Of a DNA stretch of 64,000 nucleotides, positions 1 to 8,936 are shown piece by piece. The position numbers were made by a program, and so were the translations under genes. Where the stretch lies: NCBI GenBank assembly GCA_015709715.1, contig CP054184.1:3519001-3583000 (forward strand), given 5' to 3'. Position 1 is the stretch's first letter, and each line of letters begins with the position of its first letter. Below the pieces are notes generated by a model. That model worked only from the letters and a program-made list of their open reading frames with translations, had not been told where the DNA came from and did no database searches. This DNA is from Nitrospira sp. GTDB lineage: Bacteria; Nitrospirota; Nitrospiria; Nitrospirales; Nitrospiraceae.

Positions 1-1845
1 TTCGAGTTTCACACCGGTGAGGGCTTGTCCTAGCTCGTCGTGCACCTCGCGCGCGATTCTCGTCCGTTCCTCCTCGCGGACGGATTCCAGGCGTCCGGTC
101 AGGTTGCGTAGACGCTCTTCCGACTCGTGGAGTTGTACTTCCGCGCGGGTGCGCTCTTCCTCTTCATAAGCCAGGGCGACGAGGTGGCTGGTGGCGATGG
201 CGAACATCCACTCATCCTCCATCCAACGGCGCGGCAGCCCGATATGTTCGTGACAAAGGACGCCTTCCAAACGGCCGAACAGATAGAGGGGGATATCCAT
301 CATGGAGGTCACACCCTCCGGCGCGTCGCCGCCATACAGCTGGGCGGTGCGGGTATCCGTGGCAAGGTCGTCGGCGGCGATCATTTGCGAGGTGCTCAAG
401 AGTTGAAAGTAGACCGGGCGCGACGCCACGGGGATGGGGGTGCCCTCGAGATGTCGGTCGCGGCTCAGTTCGTACTGATCGATGCAGTGGAGGGCGTCAC
501 GTGGCCCATTGTAGCGCCACAGGCCGACCCGTTCGATCTGAAGGGTTCTGGCGACCAGCTCGGTAATATGCCGAAGTGTGCCGGGTAGGTCGGACCGTTG
601 AAAAATCCGGTTGCGTGTGAAGTCGGTCAGTGCGGACTGCTGTCGGACCAGGCGAAGAGCTCGTCGGCTCCGTTCTTCCTCGATGCGTTTGCGGACGGTG
701 ATGTCCGTCGCCATGCCACAAACGGCGTCACATTCCCGGCGGGCGTTAAAGAGGGGGAACTTCACCACCATATAGGTGTGCGGGCCGTCGGGATGCGTGG
801 CACTCTCCTCGAACTCCATCGGAAGTCCGGTCGTCAGCACCTGCCGATCATGCGCCTGCCAATTTGAGACCTGGTTCGCGGGAAACAACTCCTCGTCGGT
901 TTTGCCCCGTACGTCCCTATCCGACAGCTGAATGGTTTCCTCGGTCTTCCGGTTGATCTGCAGGTATCGGCCTGAAGCATCCTTGAGGAAAATCAAGATG
1001 GGGCTGTTATTCATGATCGCTTGAAACCGTTCTTGGCTTTCCCGCAGCGCATCCTCCGTCTTCTGCTGAGTCGTGATGTCGCGGAACACCGCGACGCCGC
1101 CTTTGATGTGCCCGGACGCCCCACGCAGAGGCCGCGCATTGACGCTCAGCCACCGTCCGTCCGGGCGATGATCGTTTTTCAGCAGCAGGATCACATCATT
1201 GAGCGACTCACCGCGGATGGCCCGCACCAACGGCAGTTCCTCGGGGGGATAGGGAGTGGTGCCGTCGGGCAAGAACAGACCGAAGTGCGAAGACCACTTG
1301 CTGATGCCGACGTCCGACGGGCCGCTGCCGATGATGCGCCCGGCGGCAGGATTCCACACCTGAAATTCGCCGGTGTGATCGGCGACCACGACGCCGTCGG
1401 CGATGCTGTCCAGCACCGATTGCAGCAAGGTAGACTTCTGCCTCAGCTCAGCGGCCATCCGTGCCCGCTCCAGGGCGTAGCGAAGGGAGCGCTGGAGGAG
1501 AGGTCCTGTGACTTGTCGCTTGACCAAGTAGTCCTGGGCCCCCTGCTGGATGAGCTGCAAACCGAGCGCTTCATCTTCCAGACCTGTCAGCACCACGATG
1601 GGAGTGTGCATGATCGCCTGACGAATGGCCGCCAGCGTGGCGAAGCCTTGGCTGTCGGGCAAGGAGAGGTCGAGTAGAATGAGGTCGATGCCACCGGCCT
1701 TGAGACGGCTGGTGGCTTCGCTCAATCGACCGGCCTGGGTGAACGTAAACCGGCGCGGCGCGACCTCCTCGAGCAATGCACGCAGCAGCCTGGCATCACC
1801 CGGGTTGTCCTCCACCAACAGGATGTGAATGTTGGCCTCGGCCAT
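1..1845 (-). CDS. Hybrid sensor kinase: receiver-PAS-PAS-GAF-HisKA_3 (partial, runs off left edge)
   Basis: Reading leftward from an ATG at 1845, the frame stays open to base 1 (615 codons) and continues beyond the window. The N-terminus is a receiver domain ([12 protein letters not shown], phosphoacceptor in LILLDLSLPDSQG, then VVLTG). Next come two PAS modules (around residues 145-260 and 270-390) and a GAF domain (around 410-560). The last visible part is a NarL-type histidine kinase H-box, REEERTRIAREVHDELGQAL, with His in EVHDE. The catalytic ATPase domain lies outside the window. The start is 5 bases from the stop of the upstream single receiver, so the three signalling genes at 1-4081 form one operon. 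The ligand sensed by PAS/GAF cannot be told from sequence. HisKA_3 kinases usually pair with LuxR/NarL-type regulators, which are not visible here. Confidence 0.85.
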   Translation of the reverse strand, partial: MAEANIHILLVEDNPGDARLLRALLEEVAPRRFTFTQAGRLSEATSRLKAGGIDLILLDLSLPDSQGFATLAAIRQAIMHTPIVVLTGLEDEALGLQLIQQGAQDYLVKRQVTGPLLQRSLRYALERARMAAELRQKSTLLQSVLDSIADGVVVADHTGEFQVWNPAAGRIIGSGPSDVGISKWSSHFGLFLPDGTTPYPPEELPLVRAIRGESLNDVILLLKNDHRPDGRWLSVNARPLRGASGHIKGGVAVFRDITTQQKTEDALRESQERFQAIMNNSPILIFLKDASGRYLQINRKTEETIQLSDRDVRGKTDEELFPANQVSNWQAHDRQVLTTGLPMEFEESATHPDGPHTYMVVKFPLFNARRECDAVCGMATDITVRKRIEEERSRRALRLVRQQSALTDFTRNRIFQRSDLPGTLRHITELVARTLQIERVGLWRYNGPRDALHCIDQYELSRDRHLEGTPIPVASRPVYFQLLSTSQMIAADDLATDTRTAQLYGGDAPEGVTSMMDIPLYLFGRLEGVLCHEHIGLPRRWMEDEWMFAIATSHLVALAYEEEERTRAEVQLHESEERLRNLTGRLESVREEERTRIAREVHDELGQALTGVKLE

Positions 1846-1849
1846 CGTG

Positions 1850-2299
1850 CTAACCATTCGCCAGGGGGAGGACGACGATGCCGAGCCAGAAATCTTCGAT
1901 CGACCGCACCACACGGATGAACTGGTCGAGGTCGACCGGTTTCGTGACATAACAATTGGCGTGCAGATTATAGCTCTTCAGGATGTCCTGTTCATCTTGA
2001 GAGGTCGTCAGCACGACGACGGGAATGCGTTTGAGAGACTCGTCGGCCTTGATCTCCGCCAGAACTTCACGACCGTCGCGCTTGGGAAGGTTGAGGTCGA
2101 GCAGAATGAGATGGGGACGCGGCGCATGGGCATAGGGGCCTTGCCGCCGAAGGTAGGCCAGAGCTTCCATGCCGTCCTTGGCGATGGTGAGATTGTTGAT
2201 GACCTTGGCCTCTCGCAGCGCCTCTTGCGTCAGGCGGACATCGCCGGGATTATCCTCCACCAACAGAATTTCGATCGGTTTGACCAATTCAGGGACCAT
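1850..2299 (-). CDS. Single-domain response regulator (Rcp1/CheY-like)
   Basis: A 149-residue protein made of one receiver domain. The acidic pair lies in [10 protein letters not shown], the phosphoacceptor Asp in [13 protein letters not shown], the conserved Thr in VVVLTTSQ and the Lys in YVTKPVD. There is no output domain. This is the Rcp1 subtype that typically partners phytochrome-like or PAS kinases. It sits between two kinases, 18 bases downstream of the sensor kinase at 2318-4081 and 4 bases before the hybrid kinase. The likely role is a phosphate relay between them (inference). Confidence 0.9.
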   Translation of the reverse strand: MVPELVKPIEILLVEDNPGDVRLTQEALREAKVINNLTIAKDGMEALAYLRRQGPYAHAPRPHLILLDLNLPKRDGREVLAEIKADESLKRIPVVVLTTSQDEQDILKSYNLHANCYVTKPVDLDQFIRVVRSIEDFWLGIVVLPLANG

Positions 2300-2317
2300 G
2301 ATAGGGGGGTTCCTTTC

Positions 2318-4081
2318 TCACCTGTGGAGGGGATGCGCGTCCCGCAACGTGAACCAAAAGGTGGCGCCTTTGCCCGGCTCGGAGTCGACCCAGATGCGGC
2401 CTCCGTGCCGTTCGACGATCTTTCGGCAGATCGCCAGGCCGATGCCGGTTCCAGGATATTCATCGCGATTGTGCAGGCGTTGAAAGATCACGAAGATGCG
2501 TTGGGCAAATTGTGGGTCGATGCCGATGCCATGGTCCTGGACCGAGAGCAGCCAGTGGTTCTCCTGCCGCCGGGCCGAGAGATGGATACGCGGCGGCTCC
2601 TTCCCGCAGAACTTGATGGCGTTGCTCAGCAAATTTTGCAGGAGTTGCCCCAACTGGCGTTCATCGCCTTCTATCGTCGGCAAGGGGTCGTGTGTGATCG
2701 AGGCGCCGCTGTCCTTGATGGCTCCGGTTAAATTGTTCAAGGCGGTGGTCACTACCGCTTCGAGCGACACCGGTTCCCAGGATCTCCCTCCGGTACCGAC
2801 ACGAGAATAGGCCAACAGGTCTTGTATGAGCTGTTGCATGCGGAGCGCGCCGTCGACGGCGAAGGCGATGAATTCGTCCGCTTCCGTGTCGAGTCGCCCC
2901 TTGTAACGTCTCCCCAACAATTGTGTGTAACTGCTGACCATGCGGAGGGGCTCCTGCAGGTCATGGGAGGCCACATAGGCGAATTGTTGGAGGTCCGCGT
3001 TGGATCGTCCCAGTTCCGTTACCGAAGCTTCCAATTCCTGCCGCGCGCGAATCAGGTCATTTCGTTCCCGTCCCAATTGCCAGGAGGCCCAGATTCCATA
3101 TCCGGTCAGCGGCAGGATCAGAAGTACACCGATCGCGGCCACGGTCCATACGAGTCGATTGACGGGGGCATAGATCTGGGCGCGGTCCAATCGGAACAAC
3201 ACCAACCAATCGAATCCCGGGTAATCTCCGTAGCCTTTGGTCCAGGCATAACCGGTGACGATGGCGTGACCCCGTCGGCGATGAGTCCCCTCCGTGAATC
3301 CTGGCTGAGTTCGTTCCGTCACGGCTTGGGCTTGAGAGGGTAAGTCCAACTTGACCGGACCGCTGGCTGCAGTGACTTCGGGCTTTTTTTCGTCAAGGAC
3401 GACGCCCTGCCGATCGAGCAGCCCCCAATCGTAGGCCACGTCACCATACCGCAGCCGCCCCTCCTGTTCGAAGATGGAGCGCAGATGGTCGAACGGCACT
3501 CGACCGACTACCACGCCAAGAAACGCACCCTGGGGACTGATGATGGGAGCTGTGAAGCTGACGGCCATTTTGCGATGGGAACCGCTCAAGGGCTGGAGAA
3601 CTTCGGCGTGGGGAACTCTGGTTCGTTGCACGAGGGAGAAGGAGGCGGGATTCAAACCCTCGGCTCCTTCCGCGGGAAGCGTATCCGTGGCCGCTCGCAA
3701 CCGCCCCTGCGCATCGGAGACACCCAGCCACGAGTAATAGCGATAGAGTCGTTTATACTCCAGGAGGCGGGCGGTCTTGTCTTCTACGGACCCATCTCGA
3801 AGAACGCCGTCGTTGGCGAACAATTGAACGTCGCCATACCGTTCGAACATGACTCGATCAAGCGTGTCGGCGACGGCCGCTGCGTTCATGGCCAGTTCCC
3901 GGCCTCGTTCCGACACCAGGACAGCCCGCAACACAAAGAGGGCATACAATCCCAGGACGCAGGCGATGAGGAAGCACAGGAGGAGTATCAGCGGCAGGAC
4001 CCGCACGCTCCAGCTGGGTTTGACCGTTTGAAGGGGAATCGAGGGGACTGTGTTTCGTTCCGCGTCATCCATGACAGCCAT
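2318..4081 (-). CDS. Membrane sensor histidine kinase with periplasmic Cache-type domain
   Basis: A 587-residue kinase. A transmembrane helix at about residues 28-52 and another at about 310-330 flank a periplasmic sensor region of about 255 residues that looks like a double-Cache domain. A short coiled coil leads to a HisKA domain with the phosphoacceptor in FAYVASHDLQEPLR, followed by HATPase motifs: NLLSNAIKF (N box), VQDHGIGIDP (G1) and PGTGIGLAICRKI (G2). The H-box type is common in cyanobacterial and phytochrome-like kinases working with Rcp1-type receivers, and one such receiver follows directly. It is the first gene of the three-gene operon. The signal is unknown. Confidence 0.88.
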   Translation of the reverse strand: MAVMDDAERNTVPSIPLQTVKPSWSVRVLPLILLLCFLIACVLGLYALFVLRAVLVSERGRELAMNAAAVADTLDRVMFERYGDVQLFANDGVLRDGSVEDKTARLLEYKRLYRYYSWLGVSDAQGRLRAATDTLPAEGAEGLNPASFSLVQRTRVPHAEVLQPLSGSHRKMAVSFTAPIISPQGAFLGVVVGRVPFDHLRSIFEQEGRLRYGDVAYDWGLLDRQGVVLDEKKPEVTAASGPVKLDLPSQAQAVTERTQPGFTEGTHRRRGHAIVTGYAWTKGYGDYPGFDWLVLFRLDRAQIYAPVNRLVWTVAAIGVLLILPLTGYGIWASWQLGRERNDLIRARQELEASVTELGRSNADLQQFAYVASHDLQEPLRMVSSYTQLLGRRYKGRLDTEADEFIAFAVDGALRMQQLIQDLLAYSRVGTGGRSWEPVSLEAVVTTALNNLTGAIKDSGASITHDPLPTIEGDERQLGQLLQNLLSNAIKFCGKEPPRIHLSARRQENHWLLSVQDHGIGIDPQFAQRIFVIFQRLHNRDEYPGTGIGLAICRKIVERHGGRIWVDSEPGKGATFWFTLRDAHPLHR

Positions 4082-4256
4082 ACCGTCAGGGTGTCAATGA
4101 AAGGCAGGGGCTCATCATACGCTTCATGGCGGACGAAGGTCCATCGTGATTGACTCCTGCGCCGCTTCCGCGTAGGGTCATGGCCGACAACTTGGGCGAA
4201 GCTGAATGATACCTAGGCTTCAAAACCTAGGAAGTATACACGGATGACATGATAAA

Positions 4257-4673
4257 ATGTTGGTGATTTCCGGCTCGGTGACGATTCCGGATGGGGAAAT
4301 CGAACTGTCGGCCGTTCGCTCGCAGGGGCCGGGCGGGCAACATGTCAATAAGGTTTCGTCCGCGATACACCTTCGTTTCAACGTCGTCGAGTCCTCCCTT
4401 CCGCCGCTGTACAAAGCTCGGCTGCTGGCCCTGCGAGACCATCGCCTCAGCCGAGAGGGGGTGATCACGATCAAGGTGCAGGAGTTTCGGAGCCAGGAGC
4501 GAAACCGGGCCCTCGCGTTGGACCGGCTGCGCGAACTGATTCTGCAGGCCACGCGGTCGCGTGCGCCGCGTCGCCCGACCAAGCCGACCAAAGGTTCCAC
4601 GCAACGGAGGTTGGAGAGCAAGGCAAAGCGGGCTCGGGTGAAATCGCTGAGAGGAAGGCCAGCCGAGCAATGA
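4257..4673 (+). CDS. arfB: Peptidyl-tRNA hydrolase ArfB-like ribosome rescue factor
   Basis: A 138-residue protein with the class I release factor GGQ signature (SQGPGGQHVNKVSSAIHLRF) near residues 23-42. It lacks a codon-recognition domain and ends in a basic tail (RRPTKP... KSKAKRARVK-like region). This matches ArfB/YaeJ, which hydrolyses peptidyl-tRNA on stalled ribosomes, with the tail entering the empty mRNA channel. No Shine-Dalgarno sequence precedes the ATG at 4257, so a start a few codons downstream (GTG at 4263) is possible. It is convergent with the desaturase gene, the stops being 12 bases apart. Confidence 0.88.
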   Translation: MLVISGSVTIPDGEIELSAVRSQGPGGQHVNKVSSAIHLRFNVVESSLPPLYKARLLALRDHRLSREGVITIKVQEFRSQERNRALALDRLRELILQATRSRAPRRPTKPTKGSTQRRLESKAKRARVKSLRGRPAEQ

Positions 4674-4685
4674 TGTCGAATGTGG

Positions 4686-5582
4686 CTAGGTGGCGTGGCT
4701 CCGAGCCCCGGCTGAAGCCTGGGATGACGCGGTTCGAAGCGAGGAGGCGAGCCCCACCTTCCAGAGCAGGTAGATGACCCATTTCGAGGGATCGAAGTTG
4801 TACCACAAGGGTCCGTTGCGGTAGTCGCTCGGATAGGTGTGGTGATAGTTATGGTAACCCTCGCCGAAGGTCAGGAGCGAAACCAGCCAGGAGTCGCGGC
4901 TTGAATCTCCCTTGCCATAGGGTTGCGCGCCCCAGATGTGGCAGACCGAATTGATACAAAAGGTAGAGTTGAGCACGGCGAAGGTCCGTCCGACGCCGGC
5001 CAGCATGAATCCCCCGAATGCCCCGTGCCAGCCGTTGTGGATGTAGCCAATGACGAGGGGCAGCGCCAATCCCACCAGCACAATGAGGACATAATTCCGG
5101 TGTTGCCACATGGCCACGCGGTCTTGCATGACCCGTGAGCCGAATCGTTCGTCGGCACAGGGCACCGGATCGAGCAGCCAGCCGCAGTGGCTGTACCAAA
5201 AGCCACGCTGGGCGTTATAGGGGTCTGCTGGGTCGTCGCAATGGGCATGGTGGCGCAGGTGGTCCGCAGTCCATTTGGCTCCTGAATTTTGGAGGGCCCA
5301 TCCACCCGCGACCAGCAAGCAGGCCTTCACCCAGTCCGGACAGTCGAAACTACGATGGGTCAAGAGCCGATGATATCCCACAGTGATGCCCAGGCCGCTG
5401 ATCACGTAGAGGACGGCGAACATGGTCCAGTCCAGCCAGGAATAGCCGAAGATGAACCCGTAGGCCGGAACCGCCACCATTGAGCCGATGACGACCGACC
5501 AAAAGAGGAGATAGGTCCAAAATTTGTGGTGGATGCGGTTGACGACATCAACCGGAACCGCGCTGTGGGACGGCCGTTGCAC
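4686..5582 (-). CDS. Acyl-CoA/acyl-lipid delta-9-type fatty acid desaturase
   Basis: A membrane desaturase with the three histidine boxes of the stearoyl-CoA desaturase family: HRLLTH, HLRHHAHCDDP and GEGYHNYHH, the last near the C-terminus. It has about four hydrophobic segments. The diiron centre bound by these boxes introduces a cis double bond into saturated acyl chains. The open frame extends far upstream to 6182, but that part overlaps a PilZ gene on the other strand and shows no family similarity. I place the start at the GTG at 5582 (298 residues). An AGGGG sequence lies directly upstream but too close, so the start is uncertain. A cis/trans isomerase (39940-42315) in the same window would act on its products. 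Confidence 0.85.
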   Translation of the reverse strand: MQRPSHSAVPVDVVNRIHHKFWTYLLFWSVVIGSMVAVPAYGFIFGYSWLDWTMFAVLYVISGLGITVGYHRLLTHRSFDCPDWVKACLLVAGGWALQNSGAKWTADHLRHHAHCDDPADPYNAQRGFWYSHCGWLLDPVPCADERFGSRVMQDRVAMWQHRNYVLIVLVGLALPLVIGYIHNGWHGAFGGFMLAGVGRTFAVLNSTFCINSVCHIWGAQPYGKGDSSRDSWLVSLLTFGEGYHNYHHTYPSDYRNGPLWYNFDPSKWVIYLLWKVGLASSLRTASSQASAGARSHAT

Positions 5583-5750
5583 CCCCTCACAATAATCAAG
5601 CGTCAGGGTTTTCGCAAGTGTCTTTTCCGGCCTGGCAGGCCACGGTTCCGCAGCCGGACGTCCGCTCCGGCGACGACGCGGTTTTCGCAAATTGATTCTC
5701 GAACGCAGGGGGATGGGATACAGTGGCGACACCGATACGGGAGGGTACGT

Positions 5751-6131
5751 ATGGAGACCATCGGCGCCCCGGCTTCGTTCCCCATCGACTTGCGGCAATA
5801 TCCACGCGTGCGCATTCCTGCGCCGTTTGTCTGCTCGCTCTCGCGGTTGGGGCTCGCCAAGTGGCTGATGCGCGGCGGCCATGATATCGGCGTTGTGTTC
5901 GATGTCTCGATGAAGGGGGCCAAGGTGATGAGCGAGGCCGGGATGCAGCGCGGCGACCGCCTGTCGGTCAGCCTCGCCCTGCCCAACCAAGCTTCGCCGA
6001 TGTTGGTGGAGGAAGCCGCGGTCCGCTGGGAAAAGGATCAGGTCTATGGATTGGAATTTGTCGCGATCTCTCCAGTGGCCGAAATGCGGCTGAAAAAGTT
6101 TATGGCCCTCACGACCAAACCCGTGATCTAG
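5751..6131 (+). CDS. PilZ domain protein (1 of 3)
   Basis: A 126-residue single-domain protein with both c-di-GMP-binding signatures of PilZ: RxxxR in DLRQYPRVRIP and DxSxxG in FDVSMKGAKV. The C-terminal part (VRWEKDQVYGLEFVAIS) is the typical end of the beta barrel. The ATG at 5751 is chosen because GGGAGGG lies 5 bases upstream. It is the first of three PilZ paralogues at 5751-8066 that flank the lpxL-like gene. No output domain is fused, so it would act as an adaptor that binds c-di-GMP and contacts a partner protein (inference). Confidence 0.85.
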   Translation: METIGAPASFPIDLRQYPRVRIPAPFVCSLSRLGLAKWLMRGGHDIGVVFDVSMKGAKVMSEAGMQRGDRLSVSLALPNQASPMLVEEAAVRWEKDQVYGLEFVAISPVAEMRLKKFMALTTKPVI

Positions 6132-6171
6132 GGTGGCTCTCGCTCCGATCGATTCCCGCCGCAAGCTGAGA

Positions 6172-6200
6172 TTGCGCTCCATGCCTTGTTTCCCTACAAT
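6172..6200 (+). promoter_or_regulatory. Putative sigma-70 promoter for the lpxL-like gene
   Basis: TTGCGC (6172-6177), a 17-base spacer and TACAAT (6195-6200) lie just upstream of the ATG at 6221. The leader would be about 14 bases. Confidence 0.5.
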
Positions 6201-6220
6201 ACCCTCCCCATTATCACACC

Positions 6221-7156
6221 ATGTCCAGAACGAAGTCCCGACACCACCGGCCGCATCACCGGCTCTACCACCCCCTGTACTGGCCGACCTGGATCGGGTT
6301 GGGCCTCTTCCGCATGCTGGCGCTGCTTCCCTATCACTGGCAGTTGGCGCTCGGACGGCAATGCGGCCGCCTGTTGCACAGTTTGCTGACGAAACGGCGC
6401 GAGATCGTCCGGATCAACTTGTCCCTCTGCTTTCCTGGCCAGGGACAGAAAGAGCGGGACCGGGTCGCCTTGCATTGCTTCGAGTCCATGGGCATGGGGG
6501 TTGTGGAGATCGCGCTGGCCTGGTGGGCGAAAGATCCTCGTGATCACTGCGCCTGTGCCATCAAGGGTCTGGAACATATCCGGGAGGCGCTTCAGCGTGG
6601 GAAAGGCGTGTTACTGTGCGGCGCTCATCTGCATACGGCCGAACTTGCCGGACGATTCATGTCGTTGGAGCAACCGGTGGCCATCGTCTATCGACCGCAG
6701 AACGATGTGGTGGCGGAAATGGTGTCGAGCCGGTGCCGCAGCCGCTACTATTCCGAGCTGATCCAGCACCGCGACATGCGCGGGATCCTGCGGGCGCTCT
6801 CACACAATCGCGTCGTGTGGTATGCGCCGGACATCGATGCAGGGTCGAAACGGAGCGTGTTCGCTCCGTTCTTCGGTGTGCAGGCGGCTTCGCTCACGGC
6901 GACGTCGCGTTTGGCCAGGGTGAGCGGCGCGGCGGTCATCCCCTGTTTCTACTATCGACGGAACGACGGCACGGGGTATGACATTGAGGTGGGGGAGGCT
7001 CTCGACCACTTTCCGTCGGGCGAAGTGTTGCAGGATACCGTGCGCATCAACCACCTGATCGAGGGCGCCGTCAGTCGAGTCCCCGAGCAATATTTCTGGC
7101 AGCATCGTCGATTCAAGAGCCGTCCGCCCGGCGAGCCTCCCATCTATAAAAAATAA
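6221..7156 (+). CDS. lpxL: Lipid A biosynthesis lauroyl/myristoyl acyltransferase family protein
   Basis: A 311-residue member of the LpxL/HtrB family, which transfers a secondary acyl chain from acyl-ACP to the lipid A precursor at the inner membrane. An N-terminal hydrophobic anchor (WIGLGLFRMLALLPYHW) is followed by the catalytic H(X4)E motif in CGAHLHTAEL (usually GxHxxxWE). Later come YRPQND and the family block DIDAGSKRSVFAPFFG, where most homologues have D-Q-D. The length is normal. The Trp before the catalytic Glu is replaced by Ala, so substrate specificity may differ. It is flanked by PilZ genes on the same strand and followed by an Mla locus, suggesting an outer-membrane lipid neighbourhood. 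Confidence 0.85.
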   Translation: MSRTKSRHHRPHHRLYHPLYWPTWIGLGLFRMLALLPYHWQLALGRQCGRLLHSLLTKRREIVRINLSLCFPGQGQKERDRVALHCFESMGMGVVEIALAWWAKDPRDHCACAIKGLEHIREALQRGKGVLLCGAHLHTAELAGRFMSLEQPVAIVYRPQNDVVAEMVSSRCRSRYYSELIQHRDMRGILRALSHNRVVWYAPDIDAGSKRSVFAPFFGVQAASLTATSRLARVSGAAVIPCFYYRRNDGTGYDIEVGEALDHFPSGEVLQDTVRINHLIEGAVSRVPEQYFWQHRRFKSRPPGEPPIYKK

Positions 7157-7233
7157 CCATTCTCCCTCTCCCGTCTGATCCTCGTAGGAGCGATGCGTCG
7201 CTTCGGTAACGTCTTGCCGAATGCGTGGAAGTG

Positions 7234-7263
7234 TTCGGTCCTTCTCCGCCTGTGGGTTATACT
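7234..7263 (+). promoter_or_regulatory. Putative promoter upstream of second PilZ gene
   Basis: TTCGGT (7234-7239), an 18-base spacer and TATACT (7258-7263). A start of transcription near 7270 would exclude the upstream ATG at 7193 and favour translation from 7301. Confidence 0.4.
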
Positions 7264-7300
7264 GGGCTGCCAGACGTTCAGATCGAAAAGCAGCAGCGCC

Positions 7301-7678
7301 ATGGACCAGATCGACCAGGTTCCTGACAAGGGCATCGACCTCCGCCACCATGCACGCTGTGCCGTTCCGCCGACCTGCCTGCTGTCGTTTCGGCGGTTTG
7401 CACCGTCCCTGGCATCGCAGGGCGATCCGGAAGGCGAAGGGCTGGTGCTCGATCTCTCGATCGGGGGGTGCAGCATTCAAAGTGAGGCGGCGGTTCAGCT
7501 TGGTGATGCCTTGACCGTGATTTTGTTGTTGGCGGGCGAGACCTCTCCCATCATGGTCGATTTGGCGTTAGTACGTTGGGCTGACGGTTCACGCTTCGGA
7601 CTGGAGTTCATATCGATGGGAACGGCCGAATTGCAGCAGCTGCAGCGGTTTCTCGTCAGCGTTGAAGGCCGCGGCTGA
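7301..7678 (+). CDS. PilZ domain protein (2 of 3)
   Basis: A 125-residue PilZ protein with RxxxR in DLRHHARCAVP and DxSxxG in LDLSIGGCSI, followed by VRWADGSRFGLEFISM. The frame also opens at 7193, but the extra residues have no PilZ character and a promoter-like sequence lies inside them, so I prefer the ATG at 7301. The Shine-Dalgarno sequence is weak. It lies 37 bases before the third PilZ gene, and the two are probably co-transcribed. The c-di-GMP-binding residues are intact. Confidence 0.8.
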   Translation: MDQIDQVPDKGIDLRHHARCAVPPTCLLSFRRFAPSLASQGDPEGEGLVLDLSIGGCSIQSEAAVQLGDALTVILLLAGETSPIMVDLALVRWADGSRFGLEFISMGTAELQQLQRFLVSVEGRG

Positions 7679-7715
7679 TTCGCACGGCCTGCCGCATCTT
7701 CCGGCGGAGAGGACG

Positions 7716-8066
7716 ATGGAAGTTATGAAAAATCTTCGAAAGTCGCGCCGCGTAGCGGTTGATTGTCGATTGGCGTTCAACGGGGAGGATGACATCTCGG
7801 GGGAGGCGGAGGTCGTAGATCTTTCCTTCACCGGCTGTATGGGCAGGTCCGAGCAGGTCATGCAACCGGGAATCCAGATGAAGGTCTCTTTGTTTCTGTC
7901 CGACGGGCATGACTGGCCGGTTCGAGTAGACGAAGCGATCGTGAGATGGGCGAGGGGCGGGGAGTTCGGCATGGAGTTCGTCTCCATGCGGCCGCCGCAA
8001 CTGCAACGCATCCAGCAATTTCTCATCAAGGCCAAACCGCTAGGAAGAGGCCCGGACGAAGCCTGA
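7716..8066 (+). CDS. PilZ domain protein (3 of 3)
   Basis: A 116-residue protein with the PilZ signatures RKSRRVAV (RxxxR) and DLSFTGCMG (DxSxxG), ending VRWARGGEFGMEFVSM. The ATG at 7716 has GGAGAGGA just upstream, so the longer open frame from 7662, which overlaps the preceding gene, is not needed. It shares the FVSM/FISM ending and overall layout with the preceding PilZ gene, suggesting an old tandem duplication. Confidence 0.83.
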   Translation: MEVMKNLRKSRRVAVDCRLAFNGEDDISGEAEVVDLSFTGCMGRSEQVMQPGIQMKVSLFLSDGHDWPVRVDEAIVRWARGGEFGMEFVSMRPPQLQRIQQFLIKAKPLGRGPDEA

Positions 8067-8077
8067 CGGCCACGGCA

Positions 8078-8107
8078 TTGCTTTCATTCAAACGGTTCTC
8101 CTACAAT
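8078..8107 (+). promoter_or_regulatory. Putative promoter of the mla operon
   Basis: TTGCTT (8078-8083), an 18-base spacer and TACAAT (8102-8107), 50 bases upstream of mlaE. Confidence 0.45.
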
Positions 8108-8156
8108 TTCGCGACCGTGGGCTGACTTCCTTTCCTCCGGAGCTTGGTCGCATCAC

Positions 8157-8936
8157 ATGGTCGAGCGGGTGGGACGCACCATCATCGCGGGTTACGCGTA
8201 CCTGGCCGATTTAGCCGCGCTGTCTACGCAGGCCTGTTTCGACTTGGTCCTGCCGTCCAAGCAGGGGCGTCGCGAAACCCTACGAGTGCTGAGCAGGCAG
8301 GTTCTGTTCACCGGCGTCGATGCCCTTCCGGTGACGACCGTCATTGCCCTCCTCCTCGGCATCATCATCATTACTCAGGCGGGAACGCAGCTGCCTCGAC
8401 TTGGCGCCGGTGGGCTCGTGGGGAGCATCATCGTGGTGACGGTCATTCGAGAGCTCGGTCCGTTGCTGACGGCCTTTATCGTGGTCGGCCGATCCGGCAC
8501 GGCCATTGCGACCGAGCTGGGGAATATGTCGGTCACCCGGGAGGTCATGGCGCTTCGGCTCATGGGGATTCCGATCAGTCGATTTGTCATCATGCCGCGA
8601 ATTGTCGGGATGGTGCTGTCGATGATCTGTCTCACCCTCTACTTCGATGTGGTGGCGGTGCTCGGTGGGTATCTCGTCGCCAATGCAGAGCTCACCATTC
8701 CCCTCTCAGCCTTTCTCGACGGCGTGGTCAAGGCGCTCTCCTCGACGGATGTCGTGTTGACCGTTCTGAAGGGAGTGGGCTTCGGTGCCGCGGTAGCGGC
8801 GGTCTGTTGCCGCCATGGGCTGGCGGTCGGATCGTCCTTCACCGAAGTCCCGCAACAGACCACGCGGGCGATGATCAATTCGATCGTGTTGTGTCTGGTC
8901 ATCGATGTCCTGATTACGGTGCCGCTGTACCTATGA
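8157..8936 (+). CDS. mlaE: MlaE-type ABC lipid transporter permease
   Basis: A 259-residue member of the MlaE/TTG2B permease family, the inner-membrane channel of Mla phospholipid transporters. About five hydrophobic helices are visible. The family core is present around residues 95-135: VIRELGPLLTAFIVVGRSG and then ELGNMSVTREVMALRLMGI. The stop overlaps the ATG of mlaF (ATGA at 8933-8936). With mlaF, mlaD and the TPR lipoprotein it forms a four-gene operon. Mla-type systems move glycerophospholipids between the inner and outer membranes. The direction here cannot be read from sequence. Confidence 0.92.
   Translation: MVERVGRTIIAGYAYLADLAALSTQACFDLVLPSKQGRRETLRVLSRQVLFTGVDALPVTTVIALLLGIIIITQAGTQLPRLGAGGLVGSIIVVTVIRELGPLLTAFIVVGRSGTAIATELGNMSVTREVMALRLMGIPISRFVIMPRIVGMVLSMICLTLYFDVVAVLGGYLVANAELTIPLSAFLDGVVKALSSTDVVLTVLKGVGFGAAVAAVCCRHGLAVGSSFTEVPQQTTRAMINSIVLCLVIDVLITVPLYL

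Noticed and set aside
127..1677. Rightward open frames at 127-588, 598-867 and 1021-1677
   Set aside because: They lie antisense to the leftward hybrid kinase, whose receiver, PAS, GAF and H-box motifs are clear.
4212..4231. Paired CCTAGG sites upstream of arfB
   Set aside because: Two 6-base palindromes 8 bases apart can form a hairpin, but there is no U-tract or recognised operator, so no role is claimed.
5583..6182. N-terminal extension of the desaturase frame
   Set aside because: Overlaps the PilZ gene on the other strand and has no similarity to desaturases.
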